Shown: positions 8,824 through 17,171, counted from the first letter of the stretch. The stretch is DNA of 64,000 bases from Bin87 sp965203855 (GCA_965203855.1 CBDBDN010000005.1:1240001-1304000); one strand, 5' to 3'. Translations and numbers: made by a program. Notes: generated by a model from the letters alone, not told the origin.

Positions 8824-8994
8824 TTGAGCGGTATGACAAAATGCGCGGCTTGCGGTAAGCGGTAAAGTGCGGCAAATCAGTTGAGCGGTATGGCAAAATG
8901 CGCGGCTTGCGATAATCGGTAAAGTGCGGCAAATCAGTTGAGCGGTATGACAAAATGCGCGGGTCGCGATAATCGGTAAAGTGCGGTAAATCCG
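8824..8994. repeat. 57-bp tandem repeat, three copies, between rpsG and fusA
   Basis: Three consecutive copies of a 57-bp unit beginning TTGAGCGGTATGRCAAAATG start at 8824, 8881 and 8938. Copies differ at a few positions, and the third is slightly truncated. The array fills most of the rpsG-fusA gap (8790-9054). It has no coding potential that I can support and must be transcribed with the operon. Confidence 0.9.
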
Positions 8995-9054
8995 TAAAAA
9001 GCATAAGCCGCCGCAACCCCGGACGGGTCAATCGGCGGCCTGTTTCCCGATCGG

Positions 9055-9525
9055 TTAGCGGCGGTAATGGACAAATGCCCGGTTGGCCTCGGCCATCCGA
9101 TGCAGTTCCTCCCGGCGGCGCACCGCGGAACCTTCCCCGCGCGCCGCATCCATAAACTCGTTGGCCAGGCCCCGCGCCATCCGCATCCCGTTGCGGGAAC
9201 GCGCCCCCCGGATGATCCACCGCATCGCCAGCGCTTCGCTGCGAGCCGTCCGCAGCTCTACCGGAACCTGATAAGTCGCCCCGCCAACCCGGCGCGGACG
9301 CACTTCCACCAGCGGCGTCGCATTCCGCAGCGCAGCAGTGAACACCCCCAGCGGATCCTGATTCGAATCGGCCCGCACCAGCTCCAAGGCATCGTACACC
9401 ACCCGTTGGGCCGTGGACTTCTTGCCTTTCAGCATTACCCGGTTGATGAATTTCGCCAATTCCTGGTTGTTGTACCGGGGATCCGGTTTGACAACCCGGG
9501 GTTCGGCGCGGCGTCGTCGCGACAT
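9055..9525 (-). CDS. rpsG: 30S ribosomal protein S7
   Basis: S7 nucleates assembly of the 16S 3' domain and lines the E site. The 156-residue protein contains VNRVMLKGKKSTAQRVVYDA-like and VEVRPRRVGGATYQVPVELR segments, and ends in a typical AFVHYRR. Length is normal. It is the second gene of the operon. Confidence 0.98.
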   Translation of the reverse strand: MSRRRRAEPRVVKPDPRYNNQELAKFINRVMLKGKKSTAQRVVYDALELVRADSNQDPLGVFTAALRNATPLVEVRPRRVGGATYQVPVELRTARSEALAMRWIIRGARSRNGMRMARGLANEFMDAARGEGSAVRRREELHRMAEANRAFVHYRR

Positions 9526-9665
9526 AAGACTGCTGTCCTGCTCGGTATGCGGCTGTGCAATATTCGGTTGGGCGCTATGATGTTCGTTAGATTAAGCGCC
9601 CCCCAACACGGGGGTGCGCTGCGGTTGATTGCTGCGGCCAGTCGGTTGCTCTGTGCGGTATGCCG

Positions 9666-10076
9666 TCAGCTTTTCCGGGTTCCATACTTGCTGCGGCCCT
9701 GACGACGACCGCCAACGCCTTCCGTGTCCAGATTGCTCCGCACTACATGATAGCGGACGCCCGGCAAGTCCTTCACGCGCCCGCCCCGTATCAACACTAC
9801 GGAATGCTCCTGCAAGTTGTGCCCTTCCCCGCCAATGTAAGCGGTTACTTCCACCCCGTTGGTCAACCGCACCCGGCAGATTTTCCGCAACGCCGAATTC
9901 GGCTTCTTGGGCGTCATCGTCCGCACCTGAATGCACACGCCGCGCCGCTGCGGGCAGCCCGGCCCCCACTTGCTGCGGTTACGCAGCGAATTCTGCACCC
10001 AATGCAACGCCGGCGCCTTCGTTCCCTTACGCACCGGCTTCCGCCCTTTACGTACCAGCTGATTCACCGTAGGCAT
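9666..10076 (-). CDS. rpsL: 30S ribosomal protein S12
   Basis: S12 is the decoding-centre protein and the classic target of streptomycin-resistance mutations. The 136 residues include MPTVNQLVRKGRKPVRKGTK, TPKKPNSALRKICRVRLTNG and GGRVKDLPGVRYHVVRSNLD, ending GRSKYGTRKS. The key Lys of PKKPNSA and the RVKDLPGVR loop are intact. It is the first gene of the operon, with a promoter at 10122-10149. Confidence 0.99.
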   Translation of the reverse strand: MPTVNQLVRKGRKPVRKGTKAPALHWVQNSLRNRSKWGPGCPQRRGVCIQVRTMTPKKPNSALRKICRVRLTNGVEVTAYIGGEGHNLQEHSVVLIRGGRVKDLPGVRYHVVRSNLDTEGVGGRRQGRSKYGTRKS

Positions 10077-10121
10077 AAAAATTCCTCGCGGCCCGGATCT
10101 AAACCCGGCACAATGGCAGAG

Positions 10122-10149
10122 ATTTTACCACGCCCCACAGAAATGTCAA
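10122..10149 (-). promoter_or_regulatory. Promoter of the rpsL ribosomal operon
   Basis: On the minus strand there is a perfect -35 TTGACA (10149-10144), a 16-bp spacer and a -10 TAAAAT (10127-10122). Transcription would start near 10115, about 40 bases before the rpsL ATG. No other strong minus-strand promoter was seen upstream. Confidence 0.85.
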
Positions 10150-10170
10150 CCGATTATGCCCGCCAATCCT

Positions 10171-10220
10171 GTCCATCCTGTCCAGCGGTGTAGTCAAACC
10201 CCATCCCATCCCGTCCATCC
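10171..10220. repeat. GTCCATC-type dispersed repeat
   Basis: GTCCATCCTGTCCAGCGGTG (10171-10190) and CCCGTCCATCC (10210-10220) belong to a second small repeat family, also seen at 10676-10705 and 48117-48137. All three loci flank the two copies of the candidate structured RNA. Confidence 0.6.
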
Positions 10221-10267
10221 CCTTTATCCATGCCAAAAAATCAATTTTCGCCAATGACACCAACCCC

Positions 10268-10295
10268 TTGCGAACCCGTACAGCCGTGCTATAAT
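10268..10295 (+). promoter_or_regulatory. Putative promoter of the candidate structured RNA, copy 1
   Basis: A plus-strand TTGCGA (10268-10273), a 16-bp spacer and a perfect TATAAT (10290-10295) preceded by TGC would start a transcript near 10302, about 50 bases before the conserved RNA block. No plus-strand coding region follows before 10905, which fits a non-coding product. Confidence 0.6.
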
Positions 10296-10352
10296 CAGAT
10301 TCGTCAGGCAGCCAATCTCCGAGCCCACCGATTTCCAGGTCGTTACGGTCAT

Positions 10353-10509
10353 TCAGCAACCCAAGTCGCACCGGCGTTCCCTACTCGCCCACGGTCAAAC
10401 TAACCGAAGGAGTCGGGTCCTGCCAAGGCGCCAGACGTAGCGCCCCGTCCTCGGACGAAAATCCAGCCGCGTGAAAAGCAACGCGCAAAACCTCCGGCCG
10501 TAGGGCTGA
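10353..10509 (+). ncRNA. Candidate structured RNA, copy 1
   Basis: This 157-bp block recurs at 48310-48466 with only two substitutions and no indels, while the flanks are unrelated. The block ends pair with each other (5' TCAGC..CC with 3' GGGCTGA). Internal hairpins include GGCGC/GCGCC with an 8-nt loop, CGTC/GACG with a CTCG loop and CGCGT/ACGCG with a purine-rich loop. I do not recognise it as tmRNA, RNase P, SRP or 6S RNA. Weaker similarity extends left to about 10339. A rival reading is a duplicated minus-strand coding fragment, because both substitutions are synonymous in a minus frame that ends at 10381. Confidence 0.5.
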
Positions 10510-10675
10510 ACCGACCTGGAAACCAAAAAACTCGGAAACCCGAACCCCGCTAGCAAGTTCAATCAACCGCCTGACACGCCTGACACCAGCCTGACAACCC
10601 CCATCCTGAACCAACGGAGGAAACGCCACCCCAGCAAAATCAACCTAACACCGCAGCATCAGATGGGCGGGAACC

Positions 10676-10705
10676 CATCCCGTCCATCCTGCCCATCGGT
10701 GTAAA
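10676..10705. repeat. GTCCATC-type dispersed repeat
   Basis: CATCCCGTCCATCCTGCCCA followed by TCGGTGTAAA, the same family as 10171-10220 and 48117-48137. It lies downstream of RNA copy 1. The rest of 10510-10904 contains only this, a single palindromic repeat at 10772-10798 and degenerate CCGGAAT repetition. Confidence 0.6.
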
Positions 10706-10771
10706 TAACCTAGCCGGCATTCCGACCCCACAACCGGAATGCCGACCCCACACCGGAATCCGGCCCCCCAA

Positions 10772-10798
10772 CCGTCATTCCGGCGCAAGCCGGAATCT
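10772..10798 (+). repeat. Palindromic repeat, single copy
   Basis: One complete element: CCGTC, then ATTCCGGC and GCCGGAAT arms around a GCAA loop. It sits about 100 bases upstream of the SDR gene. Confidence 0.85.
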
Positions 10799-10904
10799 AC
10801 GCCCGCCGATTCCATTCCCCCCTCCAATGCGCTACTATTGACCCCGCCGCCAAAATCAACAGCCAGCAGCGGCCGCCGTCAGTACGCCCATCAGGAGGTT
10901 CTCT

Positions 10905-11687
10905 ATGCGTTTGCAAGGTAAAGTCGCCCTCATCAGCGGCGGCGCACGCGGCCAGGGCGCCGCCGAAGCCCGCCTTTTCGTCCAAGAGGGCGCCGCCGTC
11001 GTCATCGGCGACATCCTGGACGACGCCGGTATGCAGCTGGAAGCCGAAATCCGCGAACTCGGCGGACAGGCCACCTTTGTCCACCTCGACGTCACCGACG
11101 CCGACCAATGGGACAACGCCGTCCGCGAAGCCGTCAACCGCTACGGCAAACTCGACATCCTCGTGAACAACGCCGGCATCGGCAGTACCAACGCCGGCGG
11201 CGTCAACGCCCCCCGCATCCACGAAGCCCCCGCCGAGGTCTGGGACCAGATTATGGACATCAACGGCAAAGGCGTCTTCCTGGGCACCCGCGCCGCCCTG
11301 CCCGCCATGCAAGACGCCGGCGGCGGTTCCATCATCAACATCTCCTCCATTGCCGGCCTGGTCGGGCTAGGCCCCGGCTCCGGCGCGGGCGCCGCCTATG
11401 CCAGCTCCAAGGGCGCCGTGCGTCTGCTTACCAAATCCACCGCCGTGCAGTACGCCGCCGCCGGCATCCGCTGCAATTCCGTCCACCCCGGCTACATCGA
11501 CACCGCTATGACCGAGCGGATGATGGCCGAACCCGGTATGCGCCAGCGCCGCATCGACGCTACCCCCTTGGGCCGCATCGGCACCGTCGACGACATCGCC
11601 AACGGCGTCCTCTTCCTCGCCTCCGACGAAGCCTCCTTCATCACCGGCAGCGAACTCGTAATCGACGGCGGCTACACCGCCCAATAA
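10905..11687 (+). CDS. Short-chain dehydrogenase/reductase
   Basis: A classical SDR oxidoreductase of 260 residues, probably an NAD(P)-dependent alcohol/ketone dehydrogenase of unknown substrate. Seen: the cofactor motif GGARGQG (residues 12-18), NNAG near 88-91, catalytic Ser147/148, and the YxxxK pair Tyr165/Lys169 (YASSK). The C-terminal SDR pattern ends FITGSELVIDGGYTAQ. AGGAGG at 10893-10898 sets the ATG at 10905. It stands alone between repeats, so context gives no substrate. Confidence 0.93.
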   Translation: MRLQGKVALISGGARGQGAAEARLFVQEGAAVVIGDILDDAGMQLEAEIRELGGQATFVHLDVTDADQWDNAVREAVNRYGKLDILVNNAGIGSTNAGGVNAPRIHEAPAEVWDQIMDINGKGVFLGTRAALPAMQDAGGGSIINISSIAGLVGLGPGSGAGAAYASSKGAVRLLTKSTAVQYAAAGIRCNSVHPGYIDTAMTERMMAEPGMRQRRIDATPLGRIGTVDDIANGVLFLASDEASFITGSELVIDGGYTAQ

Positions 11688-11776
11688 CTCGCCGCCATCC
11701 CCCCAACCCGCGCCGCCAAATTCGCCATCACGCCCGCATCCCCACACCCCAACCAACATTCCCACAACCCCCTACC

Positions 11777-12092
11777 GTCATTCCGTCCCCCAAACCGCCA
11801 TTCCCGCACCCCCCTACCGTCATTCCGGCGCACGCCGGAATCCACCATCGTAAGCCGTCATTCCCACACCCCCTACCACCATTCCAACCCCTAAACCGTC
11901 ATTCCGGCGCACGCCGGAATCCACCATCGCAACCCACCATTTCCCCCTACCACCATTCCAGCACCACCCAACCGCCATTCCCGCACCCTAAACCGTCATT
12001 CCGGCGCACGCCGGAATCTATGGCCGCCGGTTCCATTACCCGTAACAGCAAACCACGCCCCCGGATTCCCGCAAAAGCCGGAACAACGGGCA
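11777..12092 (+). repeat. Palindromic repeat cluster
   Basis: The gap 11688-12129 is filled with half and complete copies of the ATTCCGGC/GCCGGAAT element, mostly with GCAC loops. The last one (11994-12092) is a composite: a full left arm, the conserved TCTATGG..CCGGTTCCATTACC spacer, and a decayed inverted right arm. No coding region is seen. Confidence 0.85.
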
Positions 12093-12129
12093 TAAAGGTT
12101 CGGCATAACGGTGAACACGACCAAACGCC

Positions 12130-13089
12130 CTAGTGAGATACCCCAGGCAACCCCCGCCCGCCCCCATCATCCAGCGTCTCCGGCGGATAAAACCGCAGCC
12201 ATGCCGTCCGATACGCAATTATCACCGGCCGCTCCCGCCCCGTGTCGCTGTCGGCGGCCCGTATTGCCCCGGTGAGTTCGTCCTGCCAGACGATTACCGG
12301 GACGCCGCCCACCCGCTCCCGGATAGCGCCGCCCTCCGCTACGGACGGATAAGGCCAGGCGCGGGCGGCCCCGCCAACCGTTACCCCCACAATATGCCCG
12401 GCGCCCGGACGCCGCCCCCGATAGGGTTGCGCTGCCGCAGCGTCCACCAGCGCCAGCGTATCCGGGTAGGCCGCGCGCCATTTGCCCCACGTCGTCAGCT
12501 GCGACGGCAGCAGCCGCAGCTCCGCCCCCGCCCGCGGGCCGGCGATGGCCGACCCCAGCGGCTGCGACCACACGCTGCCCGTCGTAAGGTCATACCAGGT
12601 CATCCCCCCTTTATACAGCGCCCCCTGATTGCCAAACACCAAATCCGTGCCGTCCTGCTGCCGGCGGTCGTGCGCCAGCGCCGTATAGCACAGCGGACAC
12701 CAGCTGACCAGCGCCGGAACGCCGCCCACTACATCGTTCACCATCTCCCGGCGATACAAAATGCCGACCGGATAAGCCCGCGCCGTTCCATTAACGGCCA
12801 GCCCGATGACCAGGGCGTCATCCGGCAGATTGGCGTCCGCCGCCGCCGCCAACTCCGGCGCATAGATGGGCGGAATATCGTCCCGCCGCCGCAACTGCGT
12901 ATAGTCGGCGTCCACAAAATCGGCCGCCGTATTCCCGTCCGCCCCGATAACCTCATCGTAGCTGCCGGCGAACTCGGCGCCGTATTCCGCCGCCGGCCCC
13001 GGCAGCCGCCCGCCGGCGCATCCCATTGCCAGCAACGCGGCGGCGGCCAGCAAAACCATCCCGATTGCCCAGTTGCGCCGCCGGCCCAT
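12130..13089 (-). CDS. DUF3179 domain lipoprotein
   Basis: A predicted exported lipoprotein of the DUF3179 family, whose biochemical role is unknown. The ATG at 13089 gives MGRRRNWAIG, a hydrophobic stretch and a lipobox (LLAMGC). The mature part has the family's VNDVVGGVPALVSWCPLCYT motif with its paired cysteines and a later VTVGGAARAWPY and RERVGGVPVIVW repeat. Length is 319 residues. Earlier in-frame starts, up to 13245, would put about 50 Pro/Thr/Arg-rich residues before the signal peptide and are unlikely. It is followed upstream by the zinc permease gene on the same strand. Confidence 0.9.
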   Translation of the reverse strand: MGRRRNWAIGMVLLAAAALLAMGCAGGRLPGPAAEYGAEFAGSYDEVIGADGNTAADFVDADYTQLRRRDDIPPIYAPELAAAADANLPDDALVIGLAVNGTARAYPVGILYRREMVNDVVGGVPALVSWCPLCYTALAHDRRQQDGTDLVFGNQGALYKGGMTWYDLTTGSVWSQPLGSAIAGPRAGAELRLLPSQLTTWGKWRAAYPDTLALVDAAAAQPYRGRRPGAGHIVGVTVGGAARAWPYPSVAEGGAIRERVGGVPVIVWQDELTGAIRAADSDTGRERPVIIAYRTAWLRFYPPETLDDGGGRGLPGVSH

Positions 13090-13150
13090 CCCGAAACCCC
13101 TCCGCACCCTAGGCGGACGGCCTTTGTTGCGCCGTCCGCAGCGCCATCCC

Positions 13151-14092
13151 CTATGGCAGCAGGCCGGAGAGCGGGTCGGTGAAATGGTTGGCATTGGAGT
13201 TGGAGTTGGAATGATGGCCGTTGCCATTGCCATTGACGCCGCCAATGCCGCCCCGCCGCCGCGCCAGCAGCGTCCGCACCCGCCGCGGCGACACCATCGC
13301 CGCCGCCAGCAGAATGCCTACCGACATCATCACTATCGCCGGGCCGGTCGGCAGGCTGAACAGGTATGACAGATACAGCCCGCTGACGATGGCCGCCAGC
13401 GCAACCGCTACCGTCGCCGCCATTATGGCGTGCAGCCGCCGCGCCAGCAGCGTCCCCGTTACCGCCGGCACTACCAGCAGCGACATTACCATCACATTGC
13501 CCACCGCTTTCAGCGCCGCTACCGTCGTCAACGCTACCAGCAGCGGCAGCAGGTACTCCAGAAACCGCACCGGCACCCCCGACGCCAGCGCCACATCCCG
13601 GTCGTAAGTAAAAAATACCAGCTCTTTGTAGAACAGTCCCACGACCAGCAGTATGCCGCCGGCCAGCAGGCCGGCCGCCAGCGCATCGTTCCAGGACGCC
13701 CCCAGCACGCTCCCGAACAGCACGCTCAGCAAATCCCCCGAATAGCTGTCGGATGTGCTGATGATGATGATGCCCAGAGCGAACCCCCCGGCGAACAGCA
13801 CTCCGATAATGGCGTCAATCCGCACCCCGACGCGCCGCGATGCCGCCGACACCGCCAGCGACGCCGGCACCGCCCAAATCAACGCCCCCAAGAATATATT
13901 GACGCCCAGCAGAAAGGCCGCCGCCATCCCCGCCAGCGCGGAATGCGCGATTGCGTCCCCCAAAAAGGCCATCCCCCGCAGCACCACGAAAACCCCCACG
14001 ACGCCGCAAGCCACCGCCGCCAGCGCCGATACCAGCAAAGCCCGCTGCATAAATCCGTACTGCAACGGCTCAATTATCAACTCAAACAACAA
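13151..14092 (-). CDS. znuB: Zinc/manganese ABC transporter permease (ABC-3 family)
   Basis: A membrane permease importing divalent metal, probably zinc given the neighbouring ZnuA-like protein and Zur gene. It has eight or nine hydrophobic segments and the ABC-3 hallmarks MQRALLVSALAAVACGVVGV, RGMAFLGDAIAHSALAG and LKAVGNVMVMSLLVVPA. The start is a TTG at 14092 preceded by GGGAGG. The 313-residue protein ends in an odd Asn/Gly/His/Ser-rich tail (NGNGNGHHSNSNSNAN). No ATPase (ZnuC) gene lies in the window, so the transporter's ATPase must be encoded elsewhere. Confidence 0.93.
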   Translation of the reverse strand: MLFELIIEPLQYGFMQRALLVSALAAVACGVVGVFVVLRGMAFLGDAIAHSALAGMAAAFLLGVNIFLGALIWAVPASLAVSAASRRVGVRIDAIIGVLFAGGFALGIIIISTSDSYSGDLLSVLFGSVLGASWNDALAAGLLAGGILLVVGLFYKELVFFTYDRDVALASGVPVRFLEYLLPLLVALTTVAALKAVGNVMVMSLLVVPAVTGTLLARRLHAIMAATVAVALAAIVSGLYLSYLFSLPTGPAIVMMSVGILLAAAMVSPRRVRTLLARRRGGIGGVNGNGNGHHSNSNSNANHFTDPLSGLLP

Positions 14093-14140
14093 AACGACCT
14101 CCCATAGTCATCGCCTGATTCCTGGACCACATTCAACATC

Positions 14141-14656
14141 ATTCCGGCAACCCCCTACAACCGTCATTCCGGCAACCCCCTACAACCGTCATTCCAACAA
14201 CCCCGCCCTACCGTCATTCCGACAACCCGTCCCGCCGTCATCCCCCCTCCAACCGTCATTCCGGCATCCTCCTACAACCGTCATTCCGGCATCCCTTACA
14301 ACCGTCATTCCGGCATCCCTTACAACCGTCATTCCGGCGAAAGCCGGAATCTAGGCTTGCCATCTCCACTACCGTAATACCAGTGCCTGTGCTCACATTC
14401 AACATCATTCCGTCCCACCTGCCTACCGCCATTCCGTCCCCCACCTACAACTGTCATTCCGACAACCCGGCCCGCCGTCATCCCCCCTCCAACCGTCATT
14501 CCGGCAACCCCCATACAACCGTCATTCCGACAACCCGGCCCGCCGTCATCCCCCCTCCAACCGTCATTCCGGCGAAAGCCGGAATCTAGGCTTGCCGTCT
14601 CCATTACCGTAATAGGGGATTACGATGCCGGATTCCGGCTTGCGCCGGAATGACGG
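14141..14656 (+). repeat. Palindromic repeat cluster with half-site arrays and a composite element
   Basis: The 650-bp gap 14093-14743 holds no gene. Left half-sites (CCGTCATTCC) recur at 14161, 14186, 14211, 14235, 14253, 14278, 14302 and 14326, mostly 24-25 bp apart, ending in a complete element with a GAAA loop. A second run ends in a composite inverted pair at 14561-14656 with the conserved spacer. Confidence 0.9.
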
Positions 14657-14743
14657 TTGTAAGGGATGCCGGAATGACGGTTGCGGAGTTTGTCGCTGCA
14701 TCCCCTCACCCGGGGGAGGGATCCCGGATGAGGGGAGCGTGAA

Positions 14744-17074
14744 TCAGCGCAGAGAGCTCGCCAGTGCGTCGGCGTTCCCGCGCATCATCTCAATGTAGCC
14801 CAATCCGGCGGTATCGGGCAGCGACCGGATGACGCCTACCTGGATGCCGGCGTCCCGCGCCACCTGCTCCAGCGCGTCGTCGGCGAACTGCGGCTCGGCG
14901 AATATGGCCGGCAATCCCTGTTCCCGCACCAGATCCAGCACGGCCACAATGTCGTTAGGAGCCACATCCCCGCCATGCCCCCCGACAAAGGCCAGCACTT
15001 CCAGGTCGTAGCGCGCCCCGAAATACCCGAAAGCGTCATGGAAAGTTACCAGCGTGCGATGCCCCGCCGGAATGCCCGCCAGCGCCTCGCTGATATAGGC
15101 ATCCAGCGCCTCCAGCTCAACGATGTAAGCGGCGGCGTTGGCCCGATACTCGGCGGCGTTGGCCGGATCCGCCTGCGCCAGCCCGTCGGCTATCCGATTG
15201 GTGTAATGCACCGCCAGACGCGGGTTCTGCCAGAAATGCGGATCGCCCGCGCCATGATCATGGCCATGGTCATCGTGGTCGTCGCCGTCGGAATCGTGGT
15301 CATCATGCCCATCTTCATCATGGTCATCGCCCTTGCCCGTGATGCCCACAAATGCGATTTTAGTCGGCTTGCCGGACACATCAAAATGACGGACGACTTC
15401 CAGATCGTGCGCGTCCAGCGCAATCACTTCCCCGGCGCCGGAATCCGTGATAAAGATGCGCCCCGGCGCCGTGGCAATGTGCGGACGCGCCCAAAAGCCG
15501 GGATCAATGGCATCGGAAAGAATGTCCGTTGCGGACGCCAGCAGTTCGGCGTCATGGGCATCGTACATCCGCACTTCGCCGTCGCTCATCACCGCCAGCA
15601 GCAGTTCGCCGTCATAGCTGAGGGCAACCTGTATCGGGCGCAGCGCGTCGGTAGCCGGAATGACCTGCTCCATCGTACCCATTTCCGGCTCCACCAGATA
15701 CAGGCCCACGCCCGAACCCAGCGCAAAGAAATGGTCCAGACCGTGATAACCCCAGACCGAAGTCAGCCGGAAATCCTCCGCCGACCCGGCCGGCGCCGGT
15801 ATGAAAGCGTCGGCGTATTCGCCATCGTGCGCCTCAACCATCAATGCCCCGCCGGTGCAGCCGAACACCGCCATATGGCCGTTGCCGGAATCGCCGTGCA
15901 GGCTGGGGCATTTCGCGGCGGCGGTGTACAGCGTCATCCCGGCCTCGTCGCGGATGGCTACGCTCTCCGGCAGACGGTAATCCTCCGGGTTGGACGCATA
16001 GTCCGGGTGCTGCACCGTTACGGCGAAAACATCGCCCTCCAGCGGCACTGCCGCGCCATGCTGCGGGCCGGCGTTGAACCTGGGCGGAACATAGCCGTCC
16101 CCGTCCTCTTCCAGTTCGTGTTCGTTGACCAGAACCACATCGCCCGAGCCGTCGTAGAAAATGGTGCTCCATTCATCAGCGACGTACAGATGAGACGGAT
16201 CATCGCCCGACAGGTCAACATCCAGCCGGCGCACCGCCTTTTCGATCCGGTCAAAATGGTCGCCGTGTTCCTCCAGGTAAATGCCGCCGTCAAAGATATG
16301 CGCCATGTTGGCGTCGGATGCCACGGCAATGGCAAAGCGTCCGCTGCCGGTAGCGTAGATGCGGCCGGCGCGGGCGCCCATATCAAAAGCGTCCTGCATT
16401 ACCGTACCGGATTCCAGGTCAATGACCGACAGCTGGCCGCTTTCGCCATCGCCCACCAGCAGCCGGCCGTCCGCCGCCGCATCATCATGGTCATCGTCAT
16501 GGCCGTGGTCATCATGGTCGTCATCCGCGCCGGGGAAGGGCAGTTCCACCAGTTCCATCGCATCCAGACCTTCGGATGCTACCACCTGCACGGCGTCGGC
16601 GGATGCGGCGTTTTCAAACAGCTCCTCAATATGGGAAGCCAGGCGGGCGCCGTTGCTGATGATTACGGCAGCCTCGGCAATCCGCACGCTGTCCTGCGGA
16701 GAACTTTGCCACGAATGGACATCGGCGCCGGCGGGGACCAGGCTGTGGACGGTTACGCGGTCGCCGCCAATTTGCTGCGCCATATCGGCCAGTACCGCAT
16801 TGCCGGCCACTACGCCAATCGGATCCGCCGCCGGCGCCGCAGTCGCCGATGTTTGCGCTTGCGCCGGAGCCGACTCCGTTGGAGCCGCCATTCCGGTGGT
16901 AGCCGTCGCCATTGCGGTCGGCGCGGCCGCTGCCGAAGTTGCCATCGGCATTGCTGTTGGCGCTGCGGTCGGCGCCGGGTCGCTCTGGCAGGCGGCCAGC
17001 AGCAAAAGCGCCGCCATCGCCGCGGCTGCCGTCAAAGCCAGCCGCCCGCCGGATTTACCGAAAATCGTCATCAT
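14744..17074 (-). CDS. znuA: Zinc-binding lipoprotein: ZnuA/AztC substrate-binding protein with an internal AztD-like beta-propeller
   Basis: A 776-residue periplasmic zinc-capture protein. A signal peptide and lipobox (LLAAC, Cys29) are followed by an Ala/Thr/Pro linker. Residues 86-180 are the first SBP lobe (GADVHSWQ, His120). Residues 204-580 are an insert with propeller-like strands (ATGSGRFAIAVASDANMAHI; EEHGDHFD; Cys389 and Cys406 in KCPSLHGDSGNG..FGC) that resembles AztD, the periplasmic zinc chaperone of aztABCD operons. Two His/Asp-rich loops (183-198, 583-608) flank the insert. The second SBP lobe resumes at 611 with GDPHFWQNP (His613), TFHDAFGYFG (His679) and LPDTAGL. Free-standing ZnuA proteins are about 300 residues. 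A Zur-type box lies about 70 bases upstream. The AztD match is from memory of the family. Confidence 0.88.
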   Translation of the reverse strand: MMTIFGKSGGRLALTAAAAMAALLLLAACQSDPAPTAAPTAMPMATSAAAAPTAMATATTGMAAPTESAPAQAQTSATAAPAADPIGVVAGNAVLADMAQQIGGDRVTVHSLVPAGADVHSWQSSPQDSVRIAEAAVIISNGARLASHIEELFENAASADAVQVVASEGLDAMELVELPFPGADDDHDDHGHDDDHDDAAADGRLLVGDGESGQLSVIDLESGTVMQDAFDMGARAGRIYATGSGRFAIAVASDANMAHIFDGGIYLEEHGDHFDRIEKAVRRLDVDLSGDDPSHLYVADEWSTIFYDGSGDVVLVNEHELEEDGDGYVPPRFNAGPQHGAAVPLEGDVFAVTVQHPDYASNPEDYRLPESVAIRDEAGMTLYTAAAKCPSLHGDSGNGHMAVFGCTGGALMVEAHDGEYADAFIPAPAGSAEDFRLTSVWGYHGLDHFFALGSGVGLYLVEPEMGTMEQVIPATDALRPIQVALSYDGELLLAVMSDGEVRMYDAHDAELLASATDILSDAIDPGFWARPHIATAPGRIFITDSGAGEVIALDAHDLEVVRHFDVSGKPTKIAFVGITGKGDDHDEDGHDDHDSDGDDHDDHGHDHGAGDPHFWQNPRLAVHYTNRIADGLAQADPANAAEYRANAAAYIVELEALDAYISEALAGIPAGHRTLVTFHDAFGYFGARYDLEVLAFVGGHGGDVAPNDIVAVLDLVREQGLPAIFAEPQFADDALEQVARDAGIQVGVIRSLPDTAGLGYIEMMRGNADALASSLR

Positions 17075-17143
17075 TATGTTTCACTCCTCGTTAGCAATTG
17101 CGGCGGCGATAACCGAGCCCTAGCCCGACAGCGTCGCCTGGGT

Positions 17144-17162
17144 TTCAATACCTGGTATCAAT
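17144..17162. promoter_or_regulatory. Zur-type operator upstream of the zinc-binding protein gene
   Basis: TTCAATA-CCTGG-TATCAAT is a near-perfect 7-5-7 inverted repeat matching the box at 17688-17706. It lies 70 bases upstream of the znuA-like start, between it and zur. Zinc-dependent repression by the neighbouring Zur is the natural inference. Confidence 0.75.
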
Positions 17163-17171
17163 AAAAGCGCT

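Noticed and set aside
10353..10509. tmRNA, RNase P RNA, SRP RNA or 6S RNA
   Set aside because: No tag-peptide frame or tRNA-like end, no conserved RNase P core, no SRP GGAA-type helix 8, and several separate hairpins rather than one long 6S-like stem.
11108..12133. 341-residue frame over the SDR and repeats
   Set aside because: Its first half overlaps the SDR in another frame and its second half is translated palindromic repeats; composition is almost all Arg, Pro and His.
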